Notes: generated by a model from the sequence alone, not told the origin. Positions 1-9,369 are shown, counted from the stretch's first letter. The stretch: 48,321 nt of DNA from Leptolyngbya sp. DLM2.Bin27 (GCA_007694115.1 RECJ01000310.1:1-48321); one strand, 5' to 3'. Translations and numbers: made by a program.

Positions 1-86
1 GTCGGGAGTCGGGGGGCGGGTGTCGGGTGTCGGGGGTGAGCAAAAAGGGCCAAACTACCCATCCACTCACCCACTCGCTCACCCAC
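1..86. repeat. C/G-rich heptanucleotide-type tandem repeats downstream of bcsB
   Basis: Positions 1-40 repeat a GTCGGGT/GTCGGGG unit. Positions 58-86 (running to about 97) repeat a CCCACTC/CCCACCT unit that reaches the bcsB stop codon at 87-89. The pattern resembles the short tandemly repeated repetitive (STRR) heptamers known from cyanobacteria, and a closely related C-rich array lies at 31113-31175. No gene is visible here; a bcsA gene would be expected further left. Confidence 0.6.
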
Positions 87-2402
87 CTACTCCCCAGTGC
101 TTCGCCGCATATACGCCTGGGTTCCGCCATAAAACAGCAGCGCTAGGGCCACCATCGCGGGCACAATAAACAGCCAGTTGTGGCGGGTGATCTGCCAAAT
201 CAGGGGTGCAGCGGCGGTGGTTAGCTGCACCTGGGGAGCCTGGTGCAGGGAGGCAAGACGGTAGTCGTGGCTGTTGTAGGGGTTGGGGTCGTTGACCTGG
301 GCGCTGACCAGCACCGTGTCGCCTTCGATTTGGTAAAAGAGGGGGTCGTGGCGCAGCAGATCGCCCACCTGGGCTAAGCCGCCGTCGTCGCGGCCACTGA
401 GAGCTAACACCACCCGCTCAGCATTCCAGGGCGACATCACCGATTTCATCACCCCTTCGCCGTCGGGCAGGGGCTGCACCTGGGTGTTGCCCCACTGGCG
501 AGTGCCGCTTCCCCGCAGCGCAAAGCCCTCCTCCGTCAGCAGCTCAGGCAGGGGAAAGCGGGGCTGGGAACCAATTGCCACCAGGTGATTTTCAGCTCGC
601 ACCGCCTCGGGCAGCTCGCCCTGCTGATAGACGGCCAGCTGTACTGAGTCGGCCATACTCAGGCGGCCCAGGCGCTCGGCCAGCTCTAGCAGCACGGTGA
701 TATCGGTCTCGGTGGGGGCGTCGGGCAGCACGACGGCAGTGGTGGAGAGATCTTGAGGAGCGGTAAAGGGGTAGCCGGTTTTCAGCAGATCTAGGTCGGG
801 CAGGTTAGTGACGGCGGTGCGGTTGAGGGTAAAGCTGGTGTCGCCGTGAATGGTGCCCCAAAGCTGCTGATCGGTGACTCGGGTGCACGATCGCCGCTCG
901 CGGGGGTCAAGGCGAAAGTTAATTTTTAGCCTTGAGGTGGGGGTAATGCGATCGCCCGGCAGATCGACCTCCAGGGTACGGCGGTTCGCGCCTCTCACCT
1001 CAGTCAGCCGTTCGCCTGTAATTGAAACCCCGTCTAGGGCCACATCGATCAGTGAGGTGAGGGGGTTGATCTGGGGGCCGTAGCTGTAGGAAAGGCGCAT
1101 TTTGCTGCCCCGCAGCAGCCGGTCGTCGGGCAGGGCTTTAAAGTCAACTTCGAGGGCCGGGGCTTGGGAGCCGCGCATGGTCACATCGTGGAGCGGTTCC
1201 CGGGTGGGGGTGGTGAGGTCAGTGAGCAAGAAGCTGTCGTCTTCAGGCAGATAGCCCGGCCAATGGCGAGGGGAGGGCGAGGGCACGGCCCCGGCCTGGT
1301 TGATCACCACGCCGTGGCCCGTGGCAATCTGCCGATCTTGAGGCTGAATCAAATACTGCACCGCCTTAGCCACCCCGGCCTCGCCGTTGCCAGTGACCAC
1401 CAGCACGGGGGAGCGTTGGCCAAACTCGAGATCTGGGCCGTCAGCGGCAGTAGCCCACATCAGCAGGCCAGCCTCGTCGGGCAGTGGGTTGCCCTGGGCA
1501 TCGACAAACTGGCCGTTCTCTAGGGCAAAAGGCAGGGTGAGATCGACCAGGCTGGGCTGCTGGTCTGGGGTGCCCAACACCACCAGCCGTTCTTCTGGCT
1601 CCAGATCGGCCAGGGTACTCACCAGGCGGCTGTTGAGGGGGCGATAGTGAGCGGTGCGGCCCAGGTAGGTCTGCAGCCGGGCCGTTGCGGTCAGCCAGGG
1701 GCTGTCAGGGGTAGTGGGCTGTAGGTAGGCCACTTGATTGGGCTGCAAGCTCAGCACGTCAAACAGCGGGTAGGGAAACTGGCTAAAGTCTGGGGTGACG
1801 GCCTGGGGCACGTAGTCAAATACCAGCTTTGAGTCGGGCAGTACCTCGGTCCACAGGGAGGGATCGTAGGGGTCTTGGGTGCAGGTGGGGGAGTTATTTT
1901 GCAGGGCCGCCACAATCAGGTCATTGTGGTCTTGCAGCAGGTTCGTAGGCACTTCCAGCACCGCATCGCCGATCTCACCCATGGGCTGGTTGAGGGGCAG
2001 GCTGCCAATGTTGGTGCCGTTGATCAGCACCGTCAGGTTAGATCGGGTGGCATAGAGGGCGGCGGAGTGGCGGTAGCGCAGCAGCAGCTTGACCGACTGG
2101 GCCTCCCAGTTGCGGGGGCGAGTAAATTGCAGCCGCTGCTCGTCGTAGATGCCGTTAAAGCTGAGACGATTACCCACTACCGGGCTGCGGCTAAACTCCA
2201 GCACATACTGGCCGGGGTCGCCGGGGGCAATTACCGGCGGGGCGGGCAAATCGGTGGGCAGAGTGATCTTAGCCCCGGCTGGGGTGACCTCATTGCTGGG
2301 GGGCTCCTGGGCCAGGAGAGGCTGTCCGGCCATCAGCACCAAGATCGCCAGGTAAAGGGCCAGCCTGCGGCGGGCTCGAGAAGAGAGGGTGAGGTGAGGC
2401 AT
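87..2402 (-). CDS. bcsB: Cellulose synthase regulatory subunit BcsB-like protein
   Basis: This is a 771-residue periplasmic protein anchored in the inner membrane. In known systems BcsB binds the nascent glucan and partners the catalytic subunit BcsA. An N-terminal signal sequence spans about residues 13-31 (LALYLAILVLMAG, then LLA-Q). A single C-terminal membrane helix lies at about 743-763 (WLFIVPAMVALALLFYGG), as in BcsB. The body shows the BcsB pattern of beta-rich carbohydrate-binding modules alternating with flavodoxin-like domains, including LTVLINGTNIGSLPL near residue 122 and the CTQDPYDPSLW region. It is the last gene of the barrel-TPR-bcsZ-bcsB run inside the window, and BcsA is not present here. 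Family assignment is good; whether the polymer is plain cellulose is inferred. Confidence 0.85.
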   Translation of the reverse strand: MPHLTLSSRARRRLALYLAILVLMAGQPLLAQEPPSNEVTPAGAKITLPTDLPAPPVIAPGDPGQYVLEFSRSPVVGNRLSFNGIYDEQRLQFTRPRNWEAQSVKLLLRYRHSAALYATRSNLTVLINGTNIGSLPLNQPMGEIGDAVLEVPTNLLQDHNDLIVAALQNNSPTCTQDPYDPSLWTEVLPDSKLVFDYVPQAVTPDFSQFPYPLFDVLSLQPNQVAYLQPTTPDSPWLTATARLQTYLGRTAHYRPLNSRLVSTLADLEPEERLVVLGTPDQQPSLVDLTLPFALENGQFVDAQGNPLPDEAGLLMWATAADGPDLEFGQRSPVLVVTGNGEAGVAKAVQYLIQPQDRQIATGHGVVINQAGAVPSPSPRHWPGYLPEDDSFLLTDLTTPTREPLHDVTMRGSQAPALEVDFKALPDDRLLRGSKMRLSYSYGPQINPLTSLIDVALDGVSITGERLTEVRGANRRTLEVDLPGDRITPTSRLKINFRLDPRERRSCTRVTDQQLWGTIHGDTSFTLNRTAVTNLPDLDLLKTGYPFTAPQDLSTTAVVLPDAPTETDITVLLELAERLGRLSMADSVQLAVYQQGELPEAVRAENHLVAIGSQPRFPLPELLTEEGFALRGSGTRQWGNTQVQPLPDGEGVMKSVMSPWNAERVVLALSGRDDGGLAQVGDLLRHDPLFYQIEGDTVLVSAQVNDPNPYNSHDYRLASLHQAPQVQLTTAAAPLIWQITRHNWLFIVPAMVALALLFYGGTQAYMRRSTGE

Positions 2403-2466
2403 AGCTAGTGGCTAAGTAGTGGCTCAGAATAGGGAATTTGTATAGGGGTGGAGATGGGGTGGATTG

Positions 2467-2486
2467 GGGCGCACCGCCGTGCGCCC
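2467..2486. repeat. Dispersed short hairpin GGGCGCAC-cgcc-GTGCGCCC
   Basis: A perfect 8-bp inverted repeat with a 4-nt loop lies in the 103-bp gap between bcsZ and bcsB. The same GGGCGCAC/GTGCGCCC arms occur at 15103-15122, and related hairpins at 26565-26583 and 31092-31113. There is no T-tract, so it looks like a REP-type element rather than a terminator. Confidence 0.6.
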
Positions 2487-2505
2487 GCACAGGGGGAGAG
2501 GCTAT

Positions 2506-3777
2506 TTAAGGCGTACAGAGGGGGGCGGCGGCGGCCAGCCGAGCGGGGGAAACCTCTAGGGGCAAGAGGCCAAACCAGGCGAGGTTTTGGGTGTAGTAGG
2601 CGATGTCGTTGTCCCAAAACCCTCCACTGTAGGCGGGTTCGAGCTTTTGTCTGAGGATCTGCTCAGCGATCGCAGCATCGACCCGCAGCAACGCCGGATA
2701 GAGCATGGCGTAGTGGGCGGTGGCTTCAAAACTCGACTCAGCGTCGCCGTCGAGGGTGAGGCGGGCAGGCAGGCGACCGTCCCGTTGCCAGCGGTTAATC
2801 AGTTCTGGCAGGCGGGCTTCGAGATAGGCCTGGGCGCGGGGTTCGTCAAACCAGGCGGCATCCTTAGCCACCCGCCACCACACCCGAATGGCATCAAAGC
2901 TGTAGCGACTTTGCAGGGAATGGTCGAGGGGCATCTGGCGGTAGGTGCCGGTGGCTGGGGTGTAGACCACCCAGTCGGGGGGGAGGCCAGTGGTCGAAAA
3001 CACAGACAGGGCGTCGAGCATGGCATAGCCGCTGTCGATCAGGCTCTGCCAGTCGTGGTCGGGGTCGACCTCGGCAAACAGGCGAAAGCTGGAGGGGGCA
3101 AAGTAGGAGGGGTTGAGAATAATCTGCGCTGGCTCTAGGCGAAAGGCCTCTGCCGGGCCGGGAATCAGCTGCCGGGTGCCGTCGGGCAGCTCTACCGTAC
3201 CGTATTGCCAAATGTCGGCCAGCAGGGCACGGGCTTCGTCGAGGTACTGGGGGCAGTTCCAGCGTTCGGCGGCCATGATCAGAGCGGCGGCGGCGTCGAT
3301 ATCGGCATCGGTGGCAAAGTTGGGGTCAATGGTGCCCCAACTGCCGTCGGGGCGCTGACCCCACTTCCAGGCCCAGAGCCGATCGCTGGGCTGCCCGTCG
3401 TCACCGACGCGGTAGAGGTTGGTTTTGGCCCAGTTGTAGGTGCGCTCAAAGGTGTCGGGGTCGTTGATGGCGACAGCCCGCAGCATGGCGTAGGCCTGAC
3501 CTTCAGAGACCGTGCGATCGCCATCTTCGCGGTCAATTACCCGACCGTCGGGCTGAATAAAGCGATCGCGGTAGGCCAGCCAGCTCTCTAGCAGCTGGTC
3601 GTTGTGCTCACTGGTCACCGGCAGTTCTAGGGCCATGTCGTTGCTGGTGAGGCAGCTGCAGGCGGTGGATGGAGTTTGGGTGCAGCCTGGCGTGGCCATG
3701 GCCAGCAGCAGCGTCAGGGGCAGCACCGATAACAACAGGCGGTTTTGCGCTCGTCTCAAGGGCAGGATTGGCAGCAT
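2506..3777 (-). CDS. bcsZ: Glycoside hydrolase family 8 endoglucanase (BcsZ-like)
   Basis: This 423-residue exported GH8 enzyme is predicted to cut beta-1,4-glucan in the periplasm during cellulose assembly. The N-terminus has a hydrophobic signal (about residues 13-29) followed by Cys32, but the TPGC context is a poor lipobox. GH8 landmarks are present: TVSEGQAYAM with Glu92 as the expected general acid, LWAWKWG at 134-140, TDADIDAAAALI at 157-168, LNPSYFAPSSFRLFAE at about 221-236, and RYSFDAIRVWWRV near 291-303, whose Asp295 is the likely base. The gene lies 76 bp after the TPR gene and 103 bp before bcsB on the same strand. Roles of the catalytic residues are transferred from the family. 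Confidence 0.87.
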   Translation of the reverse strand: MLPILPLRRAQNRLLLSVLPLTLLLAMATPGCTQTPSTACSCLTSNDMALELPVTSEHNDQLLESWLAYRDRFIQPDGRVIDREDGDRTVSEGQAYAMLRAVAINDPDTFERTYNWAKTNLYRVGDDGQPSDRLWAWKWGQRPDGSWGTIDPNFATDADIDAAAALIMAAERWNCPQYLDEARALLADIWQYGTVELPDGTRQLIPGPAEAFRLEPAQIILNPSYFAPSSFRLFAEVDPDHDWQSLIDSGYAMLDALSVFSTTGLPPDWVVYTPATGTYRQMPLDHSLQSRYSFDAIRVWWRVAKDAAWFDEPRAQAYLEARLPELINRWQRDGRLPARLTLDGDAESSFEATAHYAMLYPALLRVDAAIAEQILRQKLEPAYSGGFWDNDIAYYTQNLAWFGLLPLEVSPARLAAAAPLCTP

Positions 3778-3853
3778 GGTAGGTCACCGGGGAGAGAGGA
3801 TAGAACGGAAGGGGTCAGGAAAAATGGGATGGATGGGGAGGAGAGAGCGGGGG

Positions 3854-6163
3854 TTAGTAGCGCTCCCAGCTGGGCTGAAAGCCTCGGCGGCGCAGCAGCT
3901 CAAACTCCACATCCTGGGCGCGTTGCTCCAGGTTAATGGGGCCTGCCGCACCGTCGGGTATTTGCCGCAGCTGCTCTAGGGCGGCGAGTTTTTGGTCGTC
4001 GGCGATGTTGAGTTCGGCGATTGCGTAGCGGGCCTGCCAAAACTCAGGCTCTAGGGCCAGCACCTGGTCATAGAGGGCACGAGCGGCGGGCAAATTGCCC
4101 TGCTGAAACGTCACCCCGGCGAGGGCGCTGAGGGCACCTAGGTTGTCTGGCTCCTGGGCCAGCACCTGCCGGTAGGCGGCGGCGGCCAGGGGCAAGTCAG
4201 ACTGCCGCTGGGCCAGATCTCCCTGAAAGAAATACACGGTGATGTCGTCGGGGTGGGCGGCAATCAGCGATGCCATGGCGGTCTGGGCCTGGCTGGGGTC
4301 ACTCAGGGCTAGCAGTTCAATGGTGCGCCAGCGCAGCCACAGATCGTTGGGCTGCTGTGCCAGCAAGGTTTGGTAGATTGCCGATCTAGAGGGATCTGCC
4401 GGGAGCGCCCCGACTAGCTCCACTAGCTCTGGCGGAGCGTTGTCGATATCCTGGGACACCAGCCAATCCTCCAGGGTTTCTGAGGCCGTGGCGGCGGTGA
4501 TTTGCCCGGTGCGGTAGGCCAGCAGGGTGTAGCCCAAGGGATAGATCGGGTTGTCGGGTTCAGCGGCGATCGCAGCGCGATACACCGGCAGCGCGGCTGC
4601 GGGCTGGCCCTGCTGCGATCGCACCAAGGCCAGCCCGCGCAGGGCGGTGGCGGTGGCCTGGGAACCACTCTGGGCGGCAATGATGGCTTCATAGCGCTGG
4701 GCGCTGGCCTCCAGTTCGCCCAGCTGCCGCTCCAGATCGGCCAGCAGTAACTCAGTGCCCCAGTCGCCCTGGCCAGCGGTGGTGGTTCGGTAGTCGTTAA
4801 GCGCCGCTTTGGCCGCCGCCAGATCGCCCTGGCTGAGATGAATCTCGGCGATGCGATAGATCAGCAGCGGGGCATCTACCGCCGCCGCCACGGTTTGATA
4901 GACCGGCAGCAGCGCCGGGTCGGGGTTGACAATCCGCCCCAGCGCCGTGGCGATCGCCCGCTGCTCAGGGGCCGAGCTGGGCACTGGATTGAGCCGCGCC
5001 ATCAGCTGGTCGGCAACGGTGGCCGCCGGTACTTGCCCCAGACTGTGGGCCAGCAGGCGAGATTTTACCGCCAGACTGATCACCGTCGGGTTTTCGGTGG
5101 CAAGTTGATCAAACATCTCTAGGGCGATGGCGGCGGTGGGGGGCCATTCGCTGAGCACATCGGCTACCTCGACCCGCAGACCGTAGCTGGGGGCAGCGGT
5201 GGCGGCCAAGGCCTGCCGGTAGAGGTCGGTCGCCTGCTCAAACAGCGCCTCGTCTTGCTGACGGCGCGCGATCGCACTGTAGGCCCGAGCCAGGGGCAGG
5301 CGCGCTACTGGGTTGCCCACCAAGGGGCTCAACAACTCGAGGGCCTGGGCTGTTTGGCCATTGGCATCGTAGGCGTTGGCCAGCCCCGTGCGAATGCCCA
5401 GGGATAGATCGTCGGTGCGTGAGCTGGACCGTAGCTCAGGTTCTAAAAGGGCGATCGCCGCCGCCGCATTGCCGGTTGATTGCAGAGCCAGGGCGTAGGC
5501 GGTCAGGGCCTCGATCGGCAGGGTTCCCCTCTGGCGGTAGCGCTCAAACAGCGCTAGAGACCCGGCGAAGTCGCCGCTAAAGGCATAGATCTGCGCCGCC
5601 CCCAGCAGGGTCTGAGGCGAAGGGTCTTGCCCCAGCAGCAGGGTGTAGTCGGCCAGAGCTTCAGTAAAGTAGCCCTGGTAGCCGTAGAGCAGCGCCCGCT
5701 GGCTGCGGGCATTCAAATCTTGCGGATTTTGGCTCAGCAACTGGGTCAGTGCCGCAATTCCGTCCCGTTGCCACTCGGGCCGATAGCCCCCCAGTTCTCC
5801 CAGGGCGGCCAGGGCGGTAGCGTTCTCAGGGGCGATTTCGATCACCGCCTGGAATGCCTGCCAGGCCTCGGCGTCGCGGCCCGCCCGCTGGTAGGCCAGC
5901 GCCAGCCCCAGCCGCGCCTCGATCGAGTTGGGCTGACGAACCAGGGCAGCTCGAAAAGCGGCGATCGCATCGTCAACCCAGCCGCGCTCTAGCAGGCTAT
6001 AGCCCTGGCTCACCTGGGGCGATGGCTGGGCCAGCGCCGCCGGGCTAGCGACCACCTCTAGGCCCAAGACCAAGACACCCAACAACAGCGAGTTTCTCAA
6101 CCGAAACTGCTGCTTCAAGCCCCCCTGGTTTAGGGGAGTTGGGGAAATCATTCTCCAATTCAT
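3854..6163 (-). CDS. TPR-repeat periplasmic protein, BcsC scaffold-like
   Basis: The protein is 769 residues from the start chosen here: a signal sequence (SLLLGVLVLGLEVV, ending near ASPAALA) followed almost entirely by tetratricopeptide repeats, for example GYSLLERGWVDDAIAAFRAA and several A-L-Y/A-L-A helix pairs. This is how the periplasmic half of BcsC is built, but no outer-membrane barrel follows. I chose ATG 6163 because it overlaps the upstream stop codon as ATGA (stop 6162-6160) and has a GGAGG 8 nt upstream; the longer frame from 6190 starts inside the barrel gene. Translational coupling to the barrel gene is therefore likely. The TPR fold is clear; its role as a cellulose-export scaffold is inferred from the operon. 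Confidence 0.8.
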   Translation of the reverse strand: MNWRMISPTPLNQGGLKQQFRLRNSLLLGVLVLGLEVVASPAALAQPSPQVSQGYSLLERGWVDDAIAAFRAALVRQPNSIEARLGLALAYQRAGRDAEAWQAFQAVIEIAPENATALAALGELGGYRPEWQRDGIAALTQLLSQNPQDLNARSQRALLYGYQGYFTEALADYTLLLGQDPSPQTLLGAAQIYAFSGDFAGSLALFERYRQRGTLPIEALTAYALALQSTGNAAAAIALLEPELRSSSRTDDLSLGIRTGLANAYDANGQTAQALELLSPLVGNPVARLPLARAYSAIARRQQDEALFEQATDLYRQALAATAAPSYGLRVEVADVLSEWPPTAAIALEMFDQLATENPTVISLAVKSRLLAHSLGQVPAATVADQLMARLNPVPSSAPEQRAIATALGRIVNPDPALLPVYQTVAAAVDAPLLIYRIAEIHLSQGDLAAAKAALNDYRTTTAGQGDWGTELLLADLERQLGELEASAQRYEAIIAAQSGSQATATALRGLALVRSQQGQPAAALPVYRAAIAAEPDNPIYPLGYTLLAYRTGQITAATASETLEDWLVSQDIDNAPPELVELVGALPADPSRSAIYQTLLAQQPNDLWLRWRTIELLALSDPSQAQTAMASLIAAHPDDITVYFFQGDLAQRQSDLPLAAAAYRQVLAQEPDNLGALSALAGVTFQQGNLPAARALYDQVLALEPEFWQARYAIAELNIADDQKLAALEQLRQIPDGAAGPINLEQRAQDVEFELLRRRGFQPSWERY

Positions 6164-7632
6164 TCTGCTGCCCTCCGCAATGGATACCACCTCATGTCGT
6201 AGCGCACCCGAAAACCCAAATAAGTCTCGCTAAAGGCGTTGCGCTGCTGCACCGTCACCCCAGCCCGCAGGTTGTCGATCATCTGCACGTCGTAAAACAG
6301 CTCCCACACGTCGGGCACCGGGCCGCCGCTGGCCTGGCGCAGACTGTCGTTAGACAGCTGGCGGCCATAGCCCAGGCCCAGGCGATCGCCCGGCAAAAAC
6401 ACATCGAGCCCGTTGGCCCCAAAGCTAAAGGTCTGGCCGCTGGCCCCGAGGGTGTGGTTGGTATACCAGCCGTAGCGACCAAACAGGCCCAGCTTTAACC
6501 CCGGAATAAATGCCTCGGCGTTGAGGCCGTAGCCGGTTTCGCGATCGCCGGGCAGCGGGCCAAACTGGCCATTGCCCCGATCAAAGCTAAAAATCTCGGC
6601 AAAGCCGTCGCCGCGCCCCGCATCGGTCGAGGTGACGTAGGTGCCGCGCACAATGGCATTGCCCCACCGCACCCCCACCTCTCCGGCAAACGAGTCGAGG
6701 GCAAAGCTGCCCAGGCTGCGGTTGGCCGAGAACGTCGTCGCCGTCAGCGACACCGCATCCACGGGCGTCCAGTTCACCAGGGCACCGGGGCGCGAGGCCA
6801 TATTCACCGCGCTCAGGGCCGGGTTAGTTTGAAACACCGGGTTAAAAAAATGGGTCAGTGAATCTTTGGCAAAGCTGTTGCGGTCGAGGTAAGAGGTCAA
6901 ATCCATCAGCCCCACCGTAAACCGCAGCTCTGGCAGGTTGGCCGGGGAAGCGGTCAGATATAGCTCACTCAGGCTCAAGCCCGTCTGATTGCTATCGGTA
7001 AACGATGGCCCAGTGCTGAGGTCAACCGTGGCCCCCGCCAACACCGAGGGGCTGAGCACATAGATGCCCCCCGCCCGCAGCCGGGCCGATCCGTCGCCGC
7101 CCTGCTGTAGGTAAGCCGCCTGCACAAACACCTCAGAGCGCTCCGCTGGGGCCAGCGTCTCCCCCGGTGAACCGGGGGCCGGGGGGGGCGGGGTAACGGT
7201 TTCAGCCCGATCGGTGGGGCGATCGCAGGCCGCGTCCTCTGGGTCGAGGGTGCGATCGCAGTCTGCGATCGCACCCTCTGCGGTCAGGGCAGCGGCAGCG
7301 TCAACCCCAGCGGCGGGCAATCCACCATTGGCCCCAGCCTCCGGTTCCTGGGCCAAACTTTCCGCATGGGGCAACACAAGCCCCCCCTGGGACCTGCCCA
7401 GATCAGCGCCAGACTGCTCAGGGCTAGGCTGGTGCTGCGCCGACAGATTTTCTGCTGCCAGGTCTTCTAGCGTCAACTCAGCCGCTGGCACCGCTGCCGC
7501 TGCGGCACGCGCCTCACGCTGCCCAGTGCCCAGGCTAACGCCAGACAGCATCATAGCCAGCACAATCATCCTTGCTGTACCAGAGTTTAGTGCGAGCCTT
7601 CGCACCGCCCAAACACCCATAGAATCATCCAT
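6160..7632 (-). CDS. Outer-membrane beta-barrel protein in the cellulose operon
   Basis: This 490-residue protein has a signal sequence (about residues 21-43), then a low-complexity Ala/Pro/Glu linker to about residue 165. From SEVFVQAAYLQQ at 167 onward come alternating amphipathic beta-strands with many Gly, Tyr and Phe residues and turn-like loops, as in outer-membrane porins. It resembles carbohydrate-porin-type barrels more than a known enzyme. It is the first gene of the run and its TGA overlaps the ATG of the TPR gene. I infer that barrel plus TPR protein together replace one-piece BcsC. It could instead be a general porin. The start could also be the second in-frame ATG at 7620; neither has a strong ribosome binding site. 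Confidence 0.7.
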   Translation of the reverse strand: MDDSMGVWAVRRLALNSGTARMIVLAMMLSGVSLGTGQREARAAAAAVPAAELTLEDLAAENLSAQHQPSPEQSGADLGRSQGGLVLPHAESLAQEPEAGANGGLPAAGVDAAAALTAEGAIADCDRTLDPEDAACDRPTDRAETVTPPPPAPGSPGETLAPAERSEVFVQAAYLQQGGDGSARLRAGGIYVLSPSVLAGATVDLSTGPSFTDSNQTGLSLSELYLTASPANLPELRFTVGLMDLTSYLDRNSFAKDSLTHFFNPVFQTNPALSAVNMASRPGALVNWTPVDAVSLTATTFSANRSLGSFALDSFAGEVGVRWGNAIVRGTYVTSTDAGRGDGFAEIFSFDRGNGQFGPLPGDRETGYGLNAEAFIPGLKLGLFGRYGWYTNHTLGASGQTFSFGANGLDVFLPGDRLGLGYGRQLSNDSLRQASGGPVPDVWELFYDVQMIDNLRAGVTVQQRNAFSETYLGFRVRYDMRWYPLRRAAE

Positions 7633-8431
7633 AGGACACTCAAAATAGGGGATATAAATAGTCTCAAACCAGCCAGGCTAACTCCTTAAATCGTGATCCC
7701 TAAAAGAAAAAGCAAATATTGAACTTGATTTTAGCTAAAGAATATTCACTATCTACTGGCTAAAAACTAGCCTAGTCGTTATGGTGCTGCCTGTAGACTA
7801 ACAGTCCCAGGCTCAGATCATCCAGTAGCCAGGGCCAACTTAATGAATTAGCTGGTCGAGTAATAGGCCACTCATAGTGGCTATCAAAATTAGCTTAACC
7901 CGGGTTGCCAAGAGTTTTGGGCAGTAGGTGTCAGATTTAGAATTGGCCGACTTAGGCCGCATAATAATAGTGATCGGTCGCAAATGGGTGATGGAGTCGC
8001 AGTCAATTAAAATAAATTAATTTGCTCTAACTCTAGAATTAGAGTTCTCCCTATGGGGAAATTAAAATTTCCAAATAGACTTGATATATAGGGATAGATG
8101 AGCCAAAAAACTTCATAATAAAATTACATTAATAAAGTAATTTGAGCGCTAAAATCAGGCGTCTACTGATGCAATGTCGATGCAATAATAGCATCAAGAC
8201 GTTTTTGGTTCAGATCGAGTTGAGATCGGGGCTGGGCATAGGTAAGGGCGCTGCTTCATCACCCTTACTCAGAAAAATTTCCCGATCAGGATAAATTTCA
8301 AAAAAAAGATCGATAAAAAGATCGATCTCCAGATTTCTATGTGGAGTTGCTAAAGCTATGGCCATTTTGTAGAGGGTCATCTATCCCTGTGATTGCATGG
8401 AGATATCTAGGCTAGTACTCCTCGCTTGTCA
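7633..8431. promoter_or_regulatory. AT-rich 800-bp divergent control region
   Basis: No gene is visible between the divergent cellulose operon and the lipoprotein gene, and base composition drops sharply to AT-rich. Two palindromes stand out: AACTCTA-gaat-TAGAGTT at 8029-8046 and GGAAATT-aa-AATTTCC at 8057-8072. A direct repeat AAAGATCGAT occurs at 8305-8314 and 8317-8326 with a 12-bp period. These are plausible regulator sites. The promoters themselves could not be fixed with confidence. Confidence 0.45.
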
Positions 8432-9154
8432 ATGACTATGTCACTGCCCCAAATTTTACTGGTGCTTGTCTTACTCACCTGCCTGGGCTGCCAGGCGGCG
8501 CTGCCCCCAGGGTCGCCGCCAATTCCAGAGGCAACCATGCTTACCCTAGAGGCGACCGCCCTGGGCAACGGAGAGTTTGATCTGGCGGGCACCACCAACC
8601 TGCCCCCCAATACGCCCCTGGCCGCCATTGCCCTGCGATACTTAGACCCCGAAACTGCGGTTGTGGCCGAGGCCGATGCTCTATACTCGGTGCTGGCCTA
8701 CCAGCCCGTCACCGTAGGCGAAGGTCAGTGGTCGGCCCGATTGGTAATCTGGCAAGTCGGGGCCGATGGCCGCTACCAAGAACCCTGGCAGGCCCAGACC
8801 GAAGCGCTCAATTTAGCCGCCCAACCCCAGGAAACCGTCCAGTTTGCCATTGCCCTAGCGCCCAACCACCTCGGGGCCCTGGGCGATGTGCTGGCCTCAA
8901 CGGGGCGGCGGCGCGTGGCCGGGGTCCTGCGAGTGACCTCTGGCGGAGAGCCGTTTCTATGGGCCGCTCAGTCGCTGCCCGTGGGTCTACCCCAGGGGCA
9001 GACCACTCCTCCCCCAGACTGGCTAGCGCGCACCAATGGCGGCTGGGGGGCTCGCTATCTGATGGTGCCAGAGCCACCTTTGCCCTATGTCCTCACCCCA
9101 GAGGATACGCGCCAAACTACCGCGCCCCTCACGCCGGCAGAGGTGCTGCGCTAG
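8432..9154 (+). CDS. Predicted lipoprotein of unknown function
   Basis: This protein of about 240 residues has a lipoprotein signal: a short hydrophobic stretch LPQILLVLVLLTCLGC ending in a good lipobox (TCLGC), so it should be lipid-anchored at the cell envelope. The remainder is beta-rich with Pro/Ala/Gln, including LEATALGNGEFDLAGTTNLP, which resembles an immunoglobulin-like or carbohydrate-binding fold. No enzyme motif was recognised. Starts at TTG 8426, ATG 8432 and ATG 8438 are all possible and none has a clear ribosome binding site. It is divergent from the cellulose operon and convergent with the glycoside hydrolase gene at 9370. A cellulose-related role is only a neighbourhood guess. 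Confidence 0.6.
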   Translation: MTMSLPQILLVLVLLTCLGCQAALPPGSPPIPEATMLTLEATALGNGEFDLAGTTNLPPNTPLAAIALRYLDPETAVVAEADALYSVLAYQPVTVGEGQWSARLVIWQVGADGRYQEPWQAQTEALNLAAQPQETVQFAIALAPNHLGALGDVLASTGRRRVAGVLRVTSGGEPFLWAAQSLPVGLPQGQTTPPPDWLARTNGGWGARYLMVPEPPLPYVLTPEDTRQTTAPLTPAEVLR

Positions 9155-9200
9155 GGGCCAAGGCCCCCAGGGCGCTAGTCCATTCAGGCAGCAGTAAGAG

Positions 9201-9218
9201 AGCAGAAGGCAGAAAGGG
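9201..9218. repeat. Short GCAGAAGGCAGAA heptad repeat
   Basis: The sequence AGCAGAAGGCAGAAAGGG is a short version of the GGCAGAA heptads found at 23091-23152 and 26362-26398. It lies in the gap between two convergent genes. Confidence 0.5.
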
Positions 9219-9289
9219 AGTTCCAGACCATGCAAGGGTTTCTGGGTGAGCTAGTGCAACGTCAAACTTAAAACTTAGGGTTCGCGTCG

Positions 9290-9316
9290 GTTGGGTGCAA
9301 CGAAGGGCAACCCAAC
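9290..9316. terminator. GTTGGGT/ACCCAAC hairpin between convergent genes
   Basis: A 7-bp perfect inverted repeat (GTTGGGT 9290-9296, ACCCAAC 9310-9316) lies between the lipoprotein gene and the convergent hydrolase gene. There is no T-tract on either side, so it may be a dispersed intergenic hairpin rather than a true intrinsic terminator. Similar GTTGGGT...ACCCAAC hairpins are common between cyanobacterial genes. Confidence 0.35.
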
Positions 9317-9369
9317 AGCGGGTTGGCCGATTGGCCATCGGGGGTACAGAATTCGGATTTGGTATTAGA

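Noticed and set aside
7633-8431. c-di-GMP riboswitch ahead of the cellulose operon
   Set aside because: I searched by eye for the GEMM core and found no matching conserved stretch; only palindromes are visible.
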